A stretch of DNA of 5,878 nt, taken from Treponema sp. (lineage in GTDB: Bacteria > Spirochaetota > Spirochaetia > Treponematales > Breznakiellaceae). Made by a program: the position numbers and the translations under genes. Within the stretch, counting starts at the first letter, position 1. Each line of letters starts with the position of its first letter. Positions 1 to 5,878 of the stretch are shown here, one piece after another. Under the pieces are notes generated by a model. The model saw only the letters and a list, made by a program, of their open reading frames with translations, had not been told where the DNA came from and did no database searches. The DNA is taken from contig JAITJV010000137.1 of assembly GCA_031278755.1 (NCBI GenBank), forward strand, positions 1 through 5,878. The letters run 5' to 3'.

Positions 1-28
1 TTTTGTCTTAAACAAGCTCTCTTAATTC

Positions 29-48
29 CTAATCCTGTAAGGAGTTAG
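29..48 (-). other. Small hairpin just 3' of the tRNA
   Basis: Three bases past the tRNA 3' end, the minus strand can form a stem of CTAA + TCCT with AGGA + TTAG, with one bulged C and a 3-base loop. It could be a weak terminator or a 3' processing boundary for the tRNA precursor. No run of U follows it, so I do not call it an intrinsic terminator. I see nothing else identifiable in bases 1-51. Confidence 0.3.
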
Positions 49-51
49 CAT

Positions 52-125
<74 letters not shown>

Positions 126-150
126 ATGGGTAAAAATCAAGTGAAAGTTA

Positions 151-179
151 AGACTACCGGAAAAGGGCGCTGTTGTCAA
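151..179 (-). promoter_or_regulatory. sigma70-type promoter of the tRNA-Arg gene
   Basis: On the minus strand there is a perfect -35 box TTGACA (174-179), a 17-base spacer and a -10 box TAGTCT (151-156; matches TATAAT at T1, A2 and T6). Transcription would start near 143-145, giving a tRNA leader of roughly 20 bases. The position and strand fit the tRNA exactly, and this argues that bases 126-180 are not protein-coding. Confidence 0.65.
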
Positions 180-201
180 GGCGGCGGTTTCGCTGTATGC
201 T
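173..201 (+). promoter_or_regulatory. Predicted promoter of the JAMM-helicase gene, sharing its -35 with the tRNA promoter
   Basis: On the plus strand TTGTCA (173-178, 5 of 6 matches to TTGACA) is followed, after exactly 17 bases, by TATGCT (196-201, 4 of 6 matches to TATAAT). The -35 box overlaps the tRNA -35 on the other strand, because TTGTCAA reads TTGACAA in reverse. Transcription would start near 207-209, just before the Shine-Dalgarno at 210-214. The leader would therefore be only about 14 bases, which is tight but possible. This is inferred from consensus matching only. Confidence 0.45.
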
Positions 202-209
202 CAAATCCG

Positions 210-214
210 GGAGG
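210..214 (+). promoter_or_regulatory. Shine-Dalgarno that decides the helicase start
   Basis: GGAGG, followed by more G residues, sits 7 bases before the in-frame GTG at 222. The alternative ATG at 126 has only the tRNA gene upstream and no ribosome-binding site. This is the main reason for choosing GTG 222. Confidence 0.7.
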
Positions 215-221
215 GGGACGG

Positions 222-2753
222 GTGCGTTCTGACGGCAAATTTACAGGGGAATGTATCGCGGAACTCCGGGAAGAGATACGCGCGGCGGGGGGAAACGAGG
301 TTTTCGCCCAGGGCTGGATAGGCGAAAAGGGCCTTGTCGAAAGGATCAAGGTGCTTGCGCGGGGGAATGAGGGCGCGGTGCTTGCAATCCGGGGGCGGCC
401 GGGCGGCGGCGAAGATCTCTCCGGCAAGGAGACGTGCGTCAAGGAGACGCGCGTTAACGAAACGTGCGATGTTTTAATTCATAACCATCCGTCAGGCTAT
501 CTTGTTCCCAGCGACAACGATCTGCGTATTGCGGGCAGGGCCGCGGAAGAAGGCGTCGGTTCCTATATAATTGATAACGACGCGGAAAAGGTTTATGTAG
601 TCGCCGAGAGCGCCAGGCGGAGGAAACCCAGGGCCCTTAAGGCGGATCGTATATGCGCCGCTCTTGAACAGGGGGGGAGCATCGCCGAAAGGCTGCCTTC
701 CTGGGAACCGCGCGCGTCCCAGTTGGATCTTATGCGGCTGATTATTCGGGGCTTTAACGAAGACGCCCTGGTTGCCGCCGAAGCGGGAACGGGGGTGGGA
801 AAGTCCTTTGCGTACCTTCTTCCCGCCGTACATTATGCGCTGGACAATGACGAGCGCATTGTCGTTTCCACCGCCACGATAAACCTTCAGCAGCAGCTTT
901 TTGACAAGGACATTCCCCTTGTTTCCCTTTCAACGGGCAGGAAGATAAAGGCGGTGCTCATAAAGGGAAGGGGAAACTACCTTTGCCTGCGCCGCCTTGC
1001 CGACGCCGCAAAGGAGCCGGAACTGAATGATGAAAACAACGGGGAATTGCAAAAAATAGCGGATTGGTCCCTTACAACCAAAACAGGCGGCAGATCGGAT
1101 CTTTCTTTTTCGCCCGCGGAAACCCTCTGGTCGCGCGTCTGTTCGGAGGCGGATCTCTGTATGGGGATGCGCTGTCCCTGCAGGGAAAAATGTTTTGTTT
1201 TTTCGCTCCGGAAAGAAGCCGCCGACGCGCGGCTCCTTGTGGTAAACCACCACCTCCTTTTTGCCGATCTTGCCGCGCGGCGCGAAGGCGCGGGTTATGA
1301 AGGTACGGTGGTGCTTCCCCCGTATACGCGGGTCATCATAGACGAAGCGCATACGATAGAAGACGCGGCGACTTCGTTTTTTTCAAAGGAATTCAGCCGC
1401 CTTGGGATCTTCCGTCAGTTGGGACGGCTTTACAGGAGGCGGCGGGCAAACCAGCGCGGGCTTTTGGTGCGGCTTGCCTCTATGGCCGGCCGGGACCCGG
1501 CGCGGGACCGGCTTGACGAAGCGGCGGCCGCTGTAGAGAAGGTGCGCGACGCCGCGGATTCCCTTGATGAAGCGGGGCTTCTCCTCTGCGGGGACGAAGG
1601 AATCTTCCGCCTTACCCCGGCAAAGGAAGAAACCGTCAAGCCCTTTTTTACGCTTTTTGCGGTTCTTCGCAAACATATAAGCGCGCTGGGGGATCTGGTG
1701 CGGAACCTTCTGGAAGAATTTGACGATCAGGATAAAGGGCTTAAGGACGGCGGGCTTGAAAGCTGCATCTGGGAAATCAAAACAGTGCTGCGGAGGCTTG
1801 ACGACGTCGGGGGGATATGTTCTTCGTTCATCAATTACCGGGAAAAACCGGATGAGGTGATGTGGATGGAACAGCGGCGCGCCAATGCGGGAGACCCCTG
1901 GGTCGCCTATTCGGTTACCCCGGTGGATGTAGCGCCGGCGCTTGAGGAAGCCCTCTGGAAGCCGAATAAAAGCGTCATTTGCACTTCCGCAACCCTTGCG
2001 GTCGGCGGCGGTTCCTTTGATTACTGGGCCGGCCGTTCGGGTCTCAGGCTTTTGAAGGACAGGCGGTTTCTTTCCGGCTGCTTCCCTTCGCCCTTTCCCT
2101 ACGCCGCTTCCGTACTCCTTGCCGTGCCTGAAGACGCCCCCCTGCCCGAGGAGGAATCATACCGGTCCTTTGTCGACCGGGCCGTTCCGCGCCTCATAGC
2201 GGCCGCCGGAGGATCGGCGCTGGCGCTCTTTACATCCTACCAGGCGTTGAAAAGCGCCTATAACGCCGCCCTGCCCGAATTGCGCGGTCTGGGGATACGC
2301 TGCCTTAAACAGGGGGACGACGACAGATCGCGGCTTCTTTCAGCCTTTCTTGAAGACAAAACCAGCGTCCTTTTTGCAACCGATTCGTTTTGGCAGGGCG
2401 TTGACGCGCCGGGGGACGCCCTGCGCCTTGTGATCCTCTGCCGGCTTCCGTTCAGGACGCCCAACGATCCTGTCTTTGAGGCGCGCAGGGAAGCCCTTGA
2501 AAAAAAAGGGATGAGCGCCTTCATGGAATTGTCGCTTCCCGAATCCGTTATGAAATTCAAACAGGGCTTCGGACGCCTTATGCGGCGGTCAAGCGATCAC
2601 GGCGTGGTGGCCGTTCTTGACGGAAGGATCATCAAAAAAAGATACGGCGAATTTTTTATCCGTTCGCTTCCCGAGACGAAAAAATGCTTTGGCGAATTTG
2701 AAACGATTGTGCGGAAGGCTGAATCTTTTTTATATGCAAGACTTGCGAAGTAA
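222..2753 (+). CDS. DinG-type Fe-S DNA helicase with N-terminal RadC-like JAMM domain
   Basis: With the GTG start the protein has 843 residues (875 if begun at ATG 126). Residues about 20-130 resemble the RadC JAMM/MPN+ domain: E26-V-F, then H87-N-H89-P-S-G with S97 and D100, which is the full metal-binding and catalytic set. The rest is an XPD/DinG superfamily 2 helicase. It has a Q-like motif near Q167, Walker A GTGVGKS (189-195), DEAH (374-377), a motif III-like TSAT near 588-591, motif V around 719-728 and QGFGRLMR (781-788). C255, C313, C318 and C324 fit the DinG iron-sulfur spacing (C-x4-C-x5-C for the last three); C307 and C320 are extra. From the family, it should be an ATP-driven 5'-3' DNA helicase acting in the cytoplasm on damaged or structured DNA. 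What the JAMM domain cleaves is unknown. It is probably transcribed alone from a promoter shared back-to-back with the tRNA. The helicase assignment is firm; a role in repair is inferred. Confidence 0.93.
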   Translation: MRSDGKFTGECIAELREEIRAAGGNEVFAQGWIGEKGLVERIKVLARGNEGAVLAIRGRPGGGEDLSGKETCVKETRVNETCDVLIHNHPSGYLVPSDNDLRIAGRAAEEGVGSYIIDNDAEKVYVVAESARRRKPRALKADRICAALEQGGSIAERLPSWEPRASQLDLMRLIIRGFNEDALVAAEAGTGVGKSFAYLLPAVHYALDNDERIVVSTATINLQQQLFDKDIPLVSLSTGRKIKAVLIKGRGNYLCLRRLADAAKEPELNDENNGELQKIADWSLTTKTGGRSDLSFSPAETLWSRVCSEADLCMGMRCPCREKCFVFSLRKEAADARLLVVNHHLLFADLAARREGAGYEGTVVLPPYTRVIIDEAHTIEDAATSFFSKEFSRLGIFRQLGRLYRRRRANQRGLLVRLASMAGRDPARDRLDEAAAAVEKVRDAADSLDEAGLLLCGDEGIFRLTPAKEETVKPFFTLFAVLRKHISALGDLVRNLLEEFDDQDKGLKDGGLESCIWEIKTVLRRLDDVGGICSSFINYREKPDEVMWMEQRRANAGDPWVAYSVTPVDVAPALEEALWKPNKSVICTSATLAVGGGSFDYWAGRSGLRLLKDRRFLSGCFPSPFPYAASVLLAVPEDAPLPEEESYRSFVDRAVPRLIAAAGGSALALFTSYQALKSAYNAALPELRGLGIRCLKQGDDDRSRLLSAFLEDKTSVLFATDSFWQGVDAPGDALRLVILCRLPFRTPNDPVFEARREALEKKGMSAFMELSLPESVMKFKQGFGRLMRRSSDHGVVAVLDGRIIKKRYGEFFIRSLPETKKCFGEFETIVRKAESFLYARLAK
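426..470 (+). repeat. Three tandem 15-bp units inside the JAMM domain
   Basis: Three adjacent 15-base units (426-440, 441-455, 456-470) encode KETCV, KETRV and NETCD. Units 1 and 2 differ at two bases; unit 3 is more diverged. They lie directly before the JAMM HNHPSG signature, where RadC proteins usually have a helix. The array is in frame, so copy-number change would leave the reading frame intact. Confidence 0.75.
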
Positions 2754-2756
2754 CCA

Positions 2757-2771
2757 GCCGGGTTGTCCGGC
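2757..2771. other. Short hairpin after the helicase stop codon
   Basis: GCCGG and CCGGC enclose a 5-base loop, starting four bases after the helicase stop. It is not followed by a T run, so it is at most a weak terminator or mRNA 3' stabilising structure. The remainder of the 130-base gap holds the promoter of the next gene. Confidence 0.25.
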
Positions 2772-2828
2772 AAGCCCAATGAGCCTCCGCGGAATTGTTT
2801 TTACGCCAAAAATGCGGAACCGGAAAAT

Positions 2829-2857
2829 TTGACTCCCTGGCGGTACGGCGTTATTTT
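2829..2857 (+). promoter_or_regulatory. sigma70-type promoter of the C-S lyase gene
   Basis: TTGACT (2829-2834, 5 of 6) and TATTTT (2852-2857, 4 of 6) are separated by 17 bases in a locally AT-rich stretch. A start near 2864 would leave a leader of about 20 bases before ATG 2884. It suggests the lyase is expressed independently of the helicase gene. No clear operator or riboswitch is visible. Confidence 0.55.
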
Positions 2858-2883
2858 GTAATGTAGGGTTTGCGGGGGCGCGC

Positions 2884-4152
2884 ATGTATGATTTTGTATC
2901 GGTTGTAGACAGGGCGGGAAAGGGAGCGGCGAAATGGGAGGACATGAAGAAAAAACATCCGAACCTTCCCCCCGGCGTCATTCCCCTTTCGGTGGCGGAC
3001 ATGGAATTCACAACCGCTCCGGAGATTACGCAGGGCCTCACGGAATATCTTAAAGACCTTGTTCTGGGCTACACCGTGCCCACGCCGGCGTACTATGAGG
3101 CGGTATGCGGATGGATGAAGAAACGGCACAACTGGGATATAGACAGCGGCTGGATCGTTACATCGGACGGCGTTGTATCCGCCCTGTTTAATGCTGTACG
3201 GGCTTTTACAAAACCCGGAGACGGGATAATCATTCTTGCGCCGGTGTATTATCCTTTCTACAGGGCTGTAGAGGCGAACGGCCGCAAAGTCGCCGCAAGC
3301 AATCTCATGACGAAAGACGGACGCTATACGGTCGATTATGACGACCTGGAAGCGCGGGCAAAAGAAAAGGAAAACACCCTTTTGATTTTCTGCAGCCCCC
3401 ATAACCCCGTCGGCAGGGTGTGGGACAGGGAAGAACTTGAGCGCGTCGGAAAAATATGCATTGAAAACAGGGTGACGGTTGTTTCCGACGAAATACATTT
3501 TGACGTCGTTCTTCCCGGCTATACCCATACCGTTTTTGCGTCAATGAACGAAGATTTCGCGCAGAATACCGTCACCTGCACCGCTCCAAGCAAAACATTT
3601 AACCTTGCGGGGCTTCAAACGTCAAACATCATCATCAAAAATGAAAATTTGCGAAAAGCGTTTACGGAGGCGCAGGCGCTGCACGGCGGGCATTCTATGC
3701 TTAACATCTTCGGGTACAAGGCGTGCGAGATAGCCTACACCCGATGCGAAAAATGGCTGGAAGAATTTCTGGGCGTTCTCGATCAAAACCGCAGAATCGC
3801 CGAGGATTTTTTTCAGAAAAAACCAATGGGGATACGTGTATCGCGGCTTGAAGGAACCTACCTGCAATGGTGGGACTGCCGCGCCCTGGGCATGGACTGC
3901 GGGGAGCTTGAACGGTTCATGGTAAACGAAGCCCTTCTTTTTCTGGATGAAGGGCGCATCTTCGGCGGCCCGGGCAAAGGGTTTGAGCGGATCAACCTCG
4001 CCTGTCCGTCCGCCGTACTTGAAGCGGCGCTTCTGCGGTTCAGGGACGCTCTTGAAAGAAGGGCGCGCGTATACCGTACATGGAAAGATCGGGGGAACTC
4101 CTTCTCAGTACGGCGGGAGGCTATGTGGAATCGGGGTCCAATTCAACCCTGA
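2884..4152 (+). CDS. PLP-dependent C-S lyase, MalY/PatB/cystalysin family
   Basis: This is a 422-residue fold-type I PLP enzyme of the MalY/PatB branch. Visible active-site features are LSVADMEF (35-42), Y64 in GYT, APVYYPF with Y122/Y123 stacking on the cofactor, SPHNPVG with N174, SDEIHFD with D202 (pairs with the pyridine nitrogen), APSKTFN with the Schiff-base lysine K237, and FERINLACP with the carboxylate-binding R369. The sequence follows Treponema denticola cystalysin, as I remember it, from the N-terminus (M-YDF) to about residue 392. The expected reaction is beta-elimination of L-cysteine or cystathionine, giving pyruvate, ammonia and H2S or a thiol in the cytoplasm; the exact substrate is not readable from sequence. 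ATG 2884 fits the family N-terminus; the G-rich stretch at 2873-2878 is only a modest ribosome-binding site. Residues ~393-422 are arginine- and tryptophan-rich and lie beyond the family end, probably a result of a lost stop codon or a frameshift. Confidence 0.92.
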   Translation: MYDFVSVVDRAGKGAAKWEDMKKKHPNLPPGVIPLSVADMEFTTAPEITQGLTEYLKDLVLGYTVPTPAYYEAVCGWMKKRHNWDIDSGWIVTSDGVVSALFNAVRAFTKPGDGIIILAPVYYPFYRAVEANGRKVAASNLMTKDGRYTVDYDDLEARAKEKENTLLIFCSPHNPVGRVWDREELERVGKICIENRVTVVSDEIHFDVVLPGYTHTVFASMNEDFAQNTVTCTAPSKTFNLAGLQTSNIIIKNENLRKAFTEAQALHGGHSMLNIFGYKACEIAYTRCEKWLEEFLGVLDQNRRIAEDFFQKKPMGIRVSRLEGTYLQWWDCRALGMDCGELERFMVNEALLFLDEGRIFGGPGKGFERINLACPSAVLEAALLRFRDALERRARVYRTWKDRGNSFSVRREAMWNRGPIQP

Positions 4153-4205
4153 CGTATACGGACGCCGAAGGCAAACAGCATGTTTTGAAATTCAGAAGGA
4201 AGTAG
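4080..4205 (+). pseudogene. Possible gene remnant or tiny ORF overlapping the lyase 3' end
   Basis: In the frame one base behind the lyase frame there is an open stretch from 4056 to the TAG at 4203-4205, with an ATG at 4080 giving 41 codons. The peptide, ending in LTYTDAEGKQHVLKFRRK, looks like a beta-strand-rich C-terminus of a normal protein, while the lyase frame over the same bases does not look natural. No ribosome-binding site at proper distance precedes ATG 4080; the nearest purine-rich stretch is about 18 bases away. It could be the 3' remnant of another gene joined to the lyase by deletion, or chance. I do not recognise the family. Confidence 0.25.
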
Positions 4206-4229
4206 GCGGGGCGGCTCCGTTCACGGGTT

Positions 4230-4254
4230 TCCCGCCCGGCGGGAGGCCCCGGGC
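4230..4254. terminator. GC-rich hairpins between convergent genes
   Basis: TCCCGCCCGGCGGGA (4230-4244) is an inverted repeat. It overlaps a second possible stem, GCCCGG with CCGGGC (4234-4254); the two are mutually exclusive. A smaller stem, CGGG-TTT-CCCG, lies at 4224-4234. They sit between the ends of the lyase gene and the minus-strand membrane-protein gene, where a bidirectional terminator would be expected. No T run follows on either strand, so termination is inferred from position and stem strength only. Confidence 0.35.
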
Positions 4255-4262
4255 TTAAACGA

Positions 4263-5741
4263 TTAGTCCGTGTCAAAGACAGTCTTGCCGAGGCTTCCGG
4301 TTTTTATGCCGGAACGGTACCTTTGCAGGGCTTCTTTTTCCGCTTTGAGCGCGTTAAAGTTGTACACCGTTTCACCCCTGTCGTCAATTTCCACATCAGG
4401 CATTGAATAGGCGCCCATATCCCTGATGATGCGGCCGCAGGCCGCGTCCATGCGGGGAGGCCTGCATTCGGCGGCGGAACTGTCTATGCCGCGGACGCCG
4501 GTTGGATGCGTCCAGATATGGAGGAAACCCAGCCGGCGGAGGTTGCCGGTCTGTATCTCCCTGTTTTCCCGTTTCATCACGGCAAAGCGAAGGGCGGGAA
4601 TAAGCCAGAAAAGGGCCGAGAATACAAGGGGAACGGCGCCCAGGCCCGCGGCGATGACGGGCCATGGGTTTGCGGTTACATGGTTTAAGAGCACGGTAAC
4701 AACAAGGGCGTACACATAGGAACTTGTTTGGGTAAGGACGGGGCCTGAAACTACCGCGTTGTAGAGGAAATAACCGCCAAAGACAAGGTTTACCCCGTTT
4801 ATCAGGGCGAACCATGTGTTCATACTTTTACTGTTGGCGGAAAAAACCCTGAGCGGTTTTACCGGCGCCGAAATTTCAGGCTGTCCGCGGGCGGCGTTTT
4901 CCGCGTCTTTCCGCTTTAAGAGTTCGTCAAAACGGTACACCACCGTACCGTCGGGGCCGGCCTCGGGGGAGCCGCCGAATTCGCAGCAGAACGCAAGCAT
5001 CTCTCCGGCGGCTTTTTCGGGGGAAAGCCCGGTAAACGCCATGAATTCGGGGAGCGCGATAACCCCGCTGTTTGCCTGTATATGGGCGATGACGGCCTTC
5101 TTTTCCCGCGGCGCCCAATCACGGTTCGGATCTTCTTCACCGAATACAAAGGCGAAAATGCGTTTGTAAAGAGGCGCCTGCTTGGGCCGGGGGCCGCCGC
5201 CGGAACGGTCATAGCGGCCGTAAGCGCCGCTCCTTCCGCGCGTCAGTTCCGAATAGAACCAGATCCGTATGATAAGGTCGAAAACAGAACCGAAATAGAA
5301 CCCGCCGCCGTGGGTTCTTCTCCGGTCGTTTGAATTGGACGTTCTGGCCGCGGCCGCGATAAAGAAGGACGCGAGGGCGATGATCATGAAAAGGACGAAA
5401 TAGCCTACCAGCATCACCATGATCCACAGCTTGAAGAACAGCGAGAGGGCGGCGGCCGTAAAGGCGGCGGCCTTTTCCAGGCCGCGTTTCAGTACGGCGC
5501 CGGGGCCGCGGTACCGGCTCGTGAATCCGCGGGGAAAGGAGTAGAGGATTTCCCCCGATTCGGTTACCTGAAGGCGGCCATTGTACTCATCGGCGGCCCG
5601 GGGAAGGAGTTCCTGCACCGTCGAAAGGGGAAGGGCCGTTGCGGCGGTAATGTCCGCTGGGGAGGCGCCCCCGCGCCGGCGGCGAAGGGCTTCTGTTATT
5701 TGCCGGTATGCGCGGTCTTTCCCGGTTTCAGGATGCTTCAT
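4263..5741 (-). CDS. Membrane protein with three winged-helix-like modules (unknown function)
   Basis: This is a 492-residue protein that I do not recognise. Three similar soluble modules are visible, at about residues 12-70, 212-272 and 400-462. Each has helices followed by a short beta hairpin ending in the same signature: SGEILYSF, DGTVVYRF and RGETVYNF. They resemble winged-helix domains. Between modules 1 and 2 is a strongly hydrophobic block (about 92-132, one long or two short membrane helices) and a lesser one (150-165), with a Gly/Arg/Ser-rich linker (168-186). Between modules 2 and 3 are about three hydrophobic segments (311-333, 341-355, 361-384). No signal peptide or catalytic motif is evident. 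The ATG lies 5 bases after the stop of the Rrf2 regulator gene and has no Shine-Dalgarno, so translation is probably coupled to that gene. The arrangement suggests a membrane-bound sensor or adaptor; this is inference only. Confidence 0.88.
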   Translation of the reverse strand: MKHPETGKDRAYRQITEALRRRRGGASPADITAATALPLSTVQELLPRAADEYNGRLQVTESGEILYSFPRGFTSRYRGPGAVLKRGLEKAAAFTAAALSLFFKLWIMVMLVGYFVLFMIIALASFFIAAAARTSNSNDRRRTHGGGFYFGSVFDLIIRIWFYSELTRGRSGAYGRYDRSGGGPRPKQAPLYKRIFAFVFGEEDPNRDWAPREKKAVIAHIQANSGVIALPEFMAFTGLSPEKAAGEMLAFCCEFGGSPEAGPDGTVVYRFDELLKRKDAENAARGQPEISAPVKPLRVFSANSKSMNTWFALINGVNLVFGGYFLYNAVVSGPVLTQTSSYVYALVVTVLLNHVTANPWPVIAAGLGAVPLVFSALFWLIPALRFAVMKRENREIQTGNLRRLGFLHIWTHPTGVRGIDSSAAECRPPRMDAACGRIIRDMGAYSMPDVEIDDRGETVYNFNALKAEKEALQRYRSGIKTGSLGKTVFDTD

Positions 5742-5746
5742 GGACG

Positions 5747-5878
5747 TTAATTTTTTGCCGCGTTTTCAAGGATTGAATTAACGGTAAGGCTTCGAAGGTA
5801 ATCGTTGACCAGATCGGTTACCGCCACCCAGACCTTATGGCTGATGCAGCCGCTTATCCTGTCGCAGGTTTCATTGTG
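5747..5878 (-). CDS. Rrf2-family transcriptional regulator, C-terminal end (partial)
   Basis: Only the last 43 residues and the stop are inside the window; the gene continues past the right edge. The visible part has C-D-R-I-S-G-C, then VWVAVTDLVNDYLRSLTVNSIL, which matches the C-terminal pattern of Rrf2 proteins (Cys-x5-Cys, a Trp a few residues on, then an amphipathic helix with a Leu-Thr turn). In IscR-like members three cysteines hold a 2Fe-2S cluster; two of the spaced cysteines are seen here, and the first would lie outside the window. The likely role is an iron-sulfur, redox or nitric-oxide responsive DNA-binding regulator. It is followed 5 bases later by the membrane-protein gene, so the two are probably cotranscribed. 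The family call rests on a short segment. Confidence 0.75.
   Translation of the reverse strand, partial: HNETCDRISGCISHKVWVAVTDLVNDYLRSLTVNSILENAAKN

Noticed and set aside
29..48. Intrinsic terminator after the tRNA
   Set aside because: The stem is short and bulged and no U run follows on the minus strand; kept only as a low-confidence hairpin.
930..1352. A 140-codon antisense frame within the helicase gene, and several shorter ones
   Set aside because: They overlie conserved helicase motifs (Fe-S cysteines, DEAH), have no ribosome-binding sites and give low-complexity Arg/Pro-rich peptides.
2857..2862. TGTAAT as the -10 box of the lyase promoter
   Set aside because: It matches the consensus well but lies 22 bases from TTGACT, too far for a sigma70 promoter; TATTTT at 2852-2857 has the correct 17-base spacing.
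2851..3528. A 225-codon open frame antisense to the C-S lyase gene
   Set aside because: The lyase on the plus strand carries all family motifs over this stretch. The antisense peptide has no recognisable domain and is typical of frames opened by GC-rich codon bias.
3947..4258. A 103-codon plus-strand frame overlapping the lyase 3' end
   Set aside because: Its first two thirds lie over the conserved lyase C-terminus (including the FERINLACP motif), and the peptide is Gly/Arg/Pro-rich with no domain; no ribosome-binding site supports the start.

Overview
The window looks like a piece of a moderately GC-rich bacterial chromosome. My best guess is a spirochaete of the Treponema group, based on family recall and not on a search. 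The main reasons are a cystalysin-type PLP lyase very close to the Treponema denticola protein as I remember it, and a DinG-type helicase carrying a RadC-like JAMM domain. I see no phage, IS element, CRISPR array or other sign of a mobile region; this reads as housekeeping and metabolic chromosome.

Layout, left to right. A tRNA-Arg (anticodon CCG) on the minus strand fills 52-125. A compact divergent promoter region (126-221) separates it from a plus-strand gene of about 2.5 kb (222-2753). That gene encodes a JAMM-DinG fusion: an N-terminal metalloprotease-like domain, then an iron-sulfur XPD/DinG helicase. Its first ATG (126) touches the tRNA 5' end and would put the tRNA promoter inside the gene, so I place the start at a GTG (222) with a strong Shine-Dalgarno. 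After a 130-base gap with its own sigma70-like promoter comes a MalY/PatB/cystalysin-type C-S lyase (2884-4152). Its last ~30 residues look like translation of the wrong frame, and an overlapping 41-codon frame there (4080-4205) looks more protein-like.

After a short convergent gap of GC-rich hairpins (4206-4262), two genes run on the minus strand. The distal one (4263-5741) is an unrecognised membrane protein with three repeats of a winged-helix-like module. Five bases upstream of it is the 3' end of an Rrf2-family regulator gene (5747-5878, truncated by the window edge), with two cysteines spaced as in iron-sulfur Rrf2 proteins. These two probably form an operon, which makes the membrane protein a candidate partner or target of the regulator.

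The most interesting points are the JAMM-helicase fusion, the Rrf2-linked three-module membrane protein, the shared -35 element between tRNA and helicase, and the disturbed 3' end of the lyase gene.
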